Origin: a bacterium
Lineage (GTDB): Bacteria > Bacillota > Clostridia > Oscillospirales > Acutalibacteraceae
Length of the DNA: 9,427 nucleotides
Reading direction: 5' to 3'
Assembly: GCA_020626545.1 (NCBI GenBank)
Contig: JAHKZS010000235.1
Span: 1 to 9,427, forward strand
In this document: positions 7,644 through 9,427 of the stretch, one piece after another
Numbering within the stretch: position 1 is the first letter of the stretch
How the letters are laid out: each line of letters starts with the position of its first letter
Translations under genes and position numbers: made by a program
Notes under the pieces: model-generated
Told to the model about the DNA's origin: nothing
What the model saw: only the letters and a program-made list of their open reading frames with translations
Database searches by the model: none

Positions 7644-7659
7644 GTTAGTTATAGCTAAC
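7644..7659. promoter_or_regulatory. Operator copy 1 (16-bp near-palindrome at the transcription start)
   Basis: GTTAGTTATAGCTAAC is a near-perfect palindrome (7 of 8 half-site positions match). It begins about 2 bases after the predicted transcription start, so a bound protein would block RNA polymerase. The same 16 bases recur exactly at 7699-7714. The GTTAG/CTAAC halves recall DtxR/IdeR-family operators but are spaced more widely, so the family of the regulator is not fixed. Confidence 0.75.
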
Positions 7660-7698
7660 TTTTGGCGGACGTGAACCGCTTTATTTTAAACGATATAA

Positions 7699-7714
7699 GT
7701 TAGTTATAGCTAAC
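7699..7714. promoter_or_regulatory. Operator copy 2 (identical 16-bp near-palindrome in the leader)
   Basis: An exact second copy of GTTAGTTATAGCTAAC, 55 bp downstream of copy 1. Here the symmetry extends to 22 bp (7696-7717), with matching TAA and TTA ends and 10 of 11 half-site matches. Two identical sites about five helical turns apart suggest cooperative binding or looping, or a roadblock to elongation. In the leader RNA each copy could also fold on itself or pair with the other. Confidence 0.7.
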
Positions 7715-7758
7715 TTATAAATTGTTGTTAAATGTAAATGATACATCGGGAGGTAAAT

Positions 7759-8307
7759 ATGATTGAAAAAAATTTAATTAATCAGTGTTCTCCGACTCTC
7801 GCTTCATTAAAAACCGCCAGCCTGTTTACTGTAAACAGCGACTTAAATACCGTTATCGAGGACATAAAGTATTGGAATAAGGTTTTCTTAAATAAAAACT
7901 TAACCCTTAAACTTCTCCGCTACAAAAACGGAGTTGCTCTAATTTACCTGTATCGAAGTAAAAAACTCGAGCAGGATTTTAATAAAAGGGGAGTAAAGCG
8001 TTTTCTTAAAAATAACGGCTACGAGAGCGCGGACATAAACTCCGCTATAAATACTCTTAGGAAAAAGCTTAACAACAGCGAGAGCTTCCCGCACGAGATA
8101 GGATTATTCCTCGGCTATCCGCTCGGGGATGTAATCGGTTTTATCAAAAACTCAGGTAAAAACTCCAAGTGTTGCGGATGTTGGAAGGTTTATTGCAATG
8201 AATGTGAGGCTATTAAAACATTCAACCGCTTTAAAAAGTGTAAAAATATTTACTCGCGTTTATGGAGCGAGGGTAACAGGTCAATTTCGCAGCTTACGGT
8301 TGCGTAA
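7759..8307 (+). CDS. DUF3793 family protein, cysteine-rich C-terminus
   Basis: A 182-residue protein of unknown function recognised as DUF3793 by CSPTLA (10-15), FPHEIGLFLGYPLGDVIGF (110-128), the WKVY segment (142-145) and a late conserved Cys (161). An in-frame ATG exists at 7738, but GGGAGG at 7748-7753 sets the start at 7759, 5 bases later. There is no signal peptide or membrane segment, so it is probably cytosolic. Six cysteines fall within 24 residues: 138, 139, 141, 146, 149 and 161, plus Cys10 near the N-terminus, which would suit metal or Fe-S binding or redox chemistry. This is inference. The flavodoxin gene follows after 27 bases and shares the promoter with the twin palindromes. 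From general knowledge, DUF3793 genes in Clostridia often neighbour flavodoxin or ferrous-iron transport genes, which points to iron limitation. No function should be assigned. Confidence 0.85.
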   Translation: MIEKNLINQCSPTLASLKTASLFTVNSDLNTVIEDIKYWNKVFLNKNLTLKLLRYKNGVALIYLYRSKKLEQDFNKRGVKRFLKNNGYESADINSAINTLRKKLNNSESFPHEIGLFLGYPLGDVIGFIKNSGKNSKCCGCWKVYCNECEAIKTFNRFKKCKNIYSRLWSEGNRSISQLTVA

Positions 8308-8334
8308 AAATATATATGAAAGGATTGATTTATT

Positions 8335-8757
8335 ATGAAAGCAGCAGTAGTCTACTGGAGCGGTACAGGTAATACCGAAGCTATGGCTAATTGCGTAGAG
8401 GAGGGCGTCAAGGACGCGGGCGCGGAGGTTCAGGTATTTTCCGCTTCCGATTTTACCGCCGATAAGGTAAAGGAGTTCGACGCTATCGCGTTCGGTTGTC
8501 CGTCTATGGGCGACGAGGAACTCGAGGACAGCGAGTTTGAGCCTATGTTCAGCGATTGTGAAGCTGAATTAAATGGAAAGAAAATAGCCTTATTCGGCTC
8601 TTACGGCTGGGGCGACGGCGAATGGATGCGCAAGTGGGAAGAAGTCTGCAAGGATTTAGGCGTAGAGTTCGCGTGCGATTTCGTAATCTGTAACGAAGAA
8701 CCCGACGACGAGGCTAAGGAAGCCTGCAAGGCTTTAGGCGCGGCGTTAGTAAAATAA
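8335..8757 (+). CDS. fld: Short-chain flavodoxin
   Basis: A 140-residue cytosolic FMN electron carrier of the clostridial short-chain type, which replaces ferredoxin in low-potential electron transfer when iron is scarce. The phosphate-binding loop is SGTGNT (9-14) after the first beta strand AAVVYW. The 50s loop GCPSMGDEELEDSEFEP (54-70) has Met58 beside the flavin, and the 90s loop GSYGWGDGEWMRKW (88-101) has Trp92 as likely stacking residue. Acidic residues are abundant, as usual for flavodoxins. The ATG at 8335 follows GAAAGGA (8318-8324) with 10-base spacing. It is the second gene of the unit starting at 7607 and ends at a strong hairpin. Length is standard and nothing is missing. Confidence 0.95.
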   Translation: MKAAVVYWSGTGNTEAMANCVEEGVKDAGAEVQVFSASDFTADKVKEFDAIAFGCPSMGDEELEDSEFEPMFSDCEAELNGKKIALFGSYGWGDGEWMRKWEEVCKDLGVEFACDFVICNEEPDDEAKEACKALGAALVK

Positions 8758-8766
8758 TATAAACTT

Positions 8767-8798
8767 AAAACGCGTGTACATTTAAGTACACGCGTTTT
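8767..8798. terminator. Terminator between convergent genes
   Basis: AAAACGCGTGTAC (8767-8779) pairs perfectly over 13 bp with GTACACGCGTTTT (8786-8798) around a 6-base loop, followed by CTTTTG on the plus strand. Its A-run on the left gives TTTT after the stem on the minus strand too, so it can serve both the flavodoxin gene and the converging YdcF-family gene. Confidence 0.88.
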
Positions 8799-8827
8799 CT
8801 TTTGTTTATTATAATTCTAATGAAGAA

Positions 8828-9094
8828 TTATTTAAAAATTTCAAACGGAATAGCTATCCATTCTCTGACGAAAAAAGTGGGGTAGAGGGTTATTCCGATT
8901 CTGCCGTTTTTAGCGTTGACTGAACCGAGCTTTGTCTTGATTCCGTACGAGTTTTTTAATTTCGAAGCGATTATCCTAGCCCTGAACTGATGGAAGCTGT
9001 CCGTCACGATAGCTATATTATTTACCTCAGAGTTATTCGAGGTGAGTAAGCCTTTTTCTTTTATAATTCTGTAAGAGAATTTTAAATTCTGTTT
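8828..9094 (-). pseudogene. YdcF/ElyC-like DUF218-family protein, 3' fragment split by a group II intron
   Basis: The minus strand encodes 88 residues ending at the TAA complementary to 8828-8830. They resemble the C-terminal half of the DUF218 (YdcF/SanA/ElyC) fold: NLKFSYRIIKEKG, then IAIVTDSFHQFRARIIASKL, then LYPTFFVREWIAIPFE. E. coli ElyC and SanA are linked to envelope integrity; the activity of this protein is unknown. The similarity stops at the codon ending at 9094, where a group II intron begins on the other strand. Codons read further right on the minus strand (to 9364) are the complement of intron RNA, not protein. The N-terminal half should lie beyond the intron, outside the window. 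Because the intron is antisense to this gene, it cannot splice from its mRNA, so the gene is probably broken. Confidence 0.72.
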
Positions 9095-9427
9095 GTGCGC
9101 CCAGACGAAGGGCGGATAGTCTAGCAGGTGGGAATCCTGTTCGGTAAGGTCTAACCAACCAACGATAGCGAGTCTTGTGCTGTAAACAGTAATGCTTGCA
9201 GTAAAGCGTAGACAGCGAGGAAGCGGGGTTATAAGGTGATGGAGCCTCGAAATTTTATTATTCGGAGGGCTGACACTGTAATCAGAGTGGAAAGCAAAAC
9301 ACACAGGTCGGTAAGGTGAGAACTGATGTGCCTCTGCGGGGTCAAAGAGCCAATCACGCTTCACATAGTGACTATCCAGTCAACTGGGGAGAGCCTGTAT
9401 TTTCTTCAATAAGAAGTATGATGGAAC
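9095..9427 (+). mobile_element. 5' part of a group II intron (domain I region), antisense to the interrupted gene
   Basis: Sequence beginning GTGCGCCC at 9095 fits the GUGYG 5' end of bacterial group II introns and starts exactly where the coding similarity of the YdcF-family gene stops. The 333 bases present are GC- and purine-rich, non-coding on the plus strand and full of short stems typical of domain I: GCCC/GGGC (9099-9102 with 9110-9113), AGCAGG/CCTGTT (9123-9128 with 9136-9141) and CCAG/CTGG (9376-9379 with 9384-9387). AAACAG at 9184-9189 is complementary to the last six exon bases CTGTTT (9089-9094), a possible EBS1-IBS1 pair. The reverse transcriptase/maturase gene, domains V-VI and the 3' end would lie right of the window and are not seen. 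Structural class (IIB or IIC) is undetermined. Confidence 0.78.

Noticed and set aside
7664..7680. Small hairpin GCGG/CCGC in the leader between the two operators
   Set aside because: Only four base pairs with a 7-base loop; too weak to call an attenuator or riboswitch, though it could add to leader folding.
7738..7758. Earlier ATG for the DUF3793 protein
   Set aside because: The GGGAGG at 7748-7753 lies inside this extension and is spaced for the ATG at 7759; no ribosome binding site precedes 7738.
9095..9364. N-terminal 90 codons of a 178-codon minus-strand frame continuous with the YdcF-family fragment
   Set aside because: This part is the reverse complement of structured intron RNA, and similarity to the protein family begins only at codon 9092-9094.

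Overview
The window looks like a chromosomal segment from a starch-degrading gut Firmicute of the Ruminococcus type, closest in style to Ruminococcus bromii. The reasons are a secreted non-catalytic protein with two starch-binding modules and a C-terminal dockerin, a directly linked secreted GH13 amylase with its own starch-binding module, strong GGAGG ribosome binding sites, AT-rich intergenic DNA and clostridial-type flavodoxin and DUF3793 genes. The species name is inferred, not shown.

Layout, left to right. (1) 1-495: 3' half of a tRNA-dihydrouridine synthase gene. (2) 541-1788: glyA (serine hydroxymethyltransferase). (3) 1801-1847: a hairpin-forming repeat built from a CTTAYCA heptamer. 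(4) 1872-3140: rarA (replication/recombination AAA+ ATPase), closed by an intrinsic terminator at 3151-3185. (5) 3383-4981 and 4994-7366: a two-gene starch operon, a CBM26-CBM26-Ig-Ig-dockerin scaffold-bound binding protein followed 12 bases later by a CBM26-GH13 amylase, ending in a hairpin at 7379-7404. (6) 7405-7758: a regulatory stretch with two TGTCGAA boxes, a consensus-like sigma-A promoter and two copies of a 16-bp near-palindrome, one at the predicted transcription start and one 55 bp further on. (7) 7759-8307 and 8335-8757: a DUF3793 protein and a short-chain flavodoxin, apparently one operon controlled by those palindromes; iron-responsive repression is the natural hypothesis. (8) 8767-8798: a terminator between convergent genes. 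(9) 8828-9094, minus strand: the last 88 codons of a YdcF/DUF218-family gene, cut at 9094/9095 by the 5' end of a group II intron that lies on the opposite strand and runs off the right edge.

The first three genes are housekeeping. The starch pair should act together outside the cell: the dockerin protein docks into a cohesin-based complex and holds starch, while the amylase, which has no dockerin, hydrolyses it. The flavodoxin operon would replace ferredoxin-type electron transfer when iron is short. The intron insertion is the clearest sign of mobile DNA. No wholly new multi-gene system is evident. The best candidates for new biology are the duplicated operator with the cysteine-rich DUF3793 protein, and the antisense intron in the YdcF-family gene.
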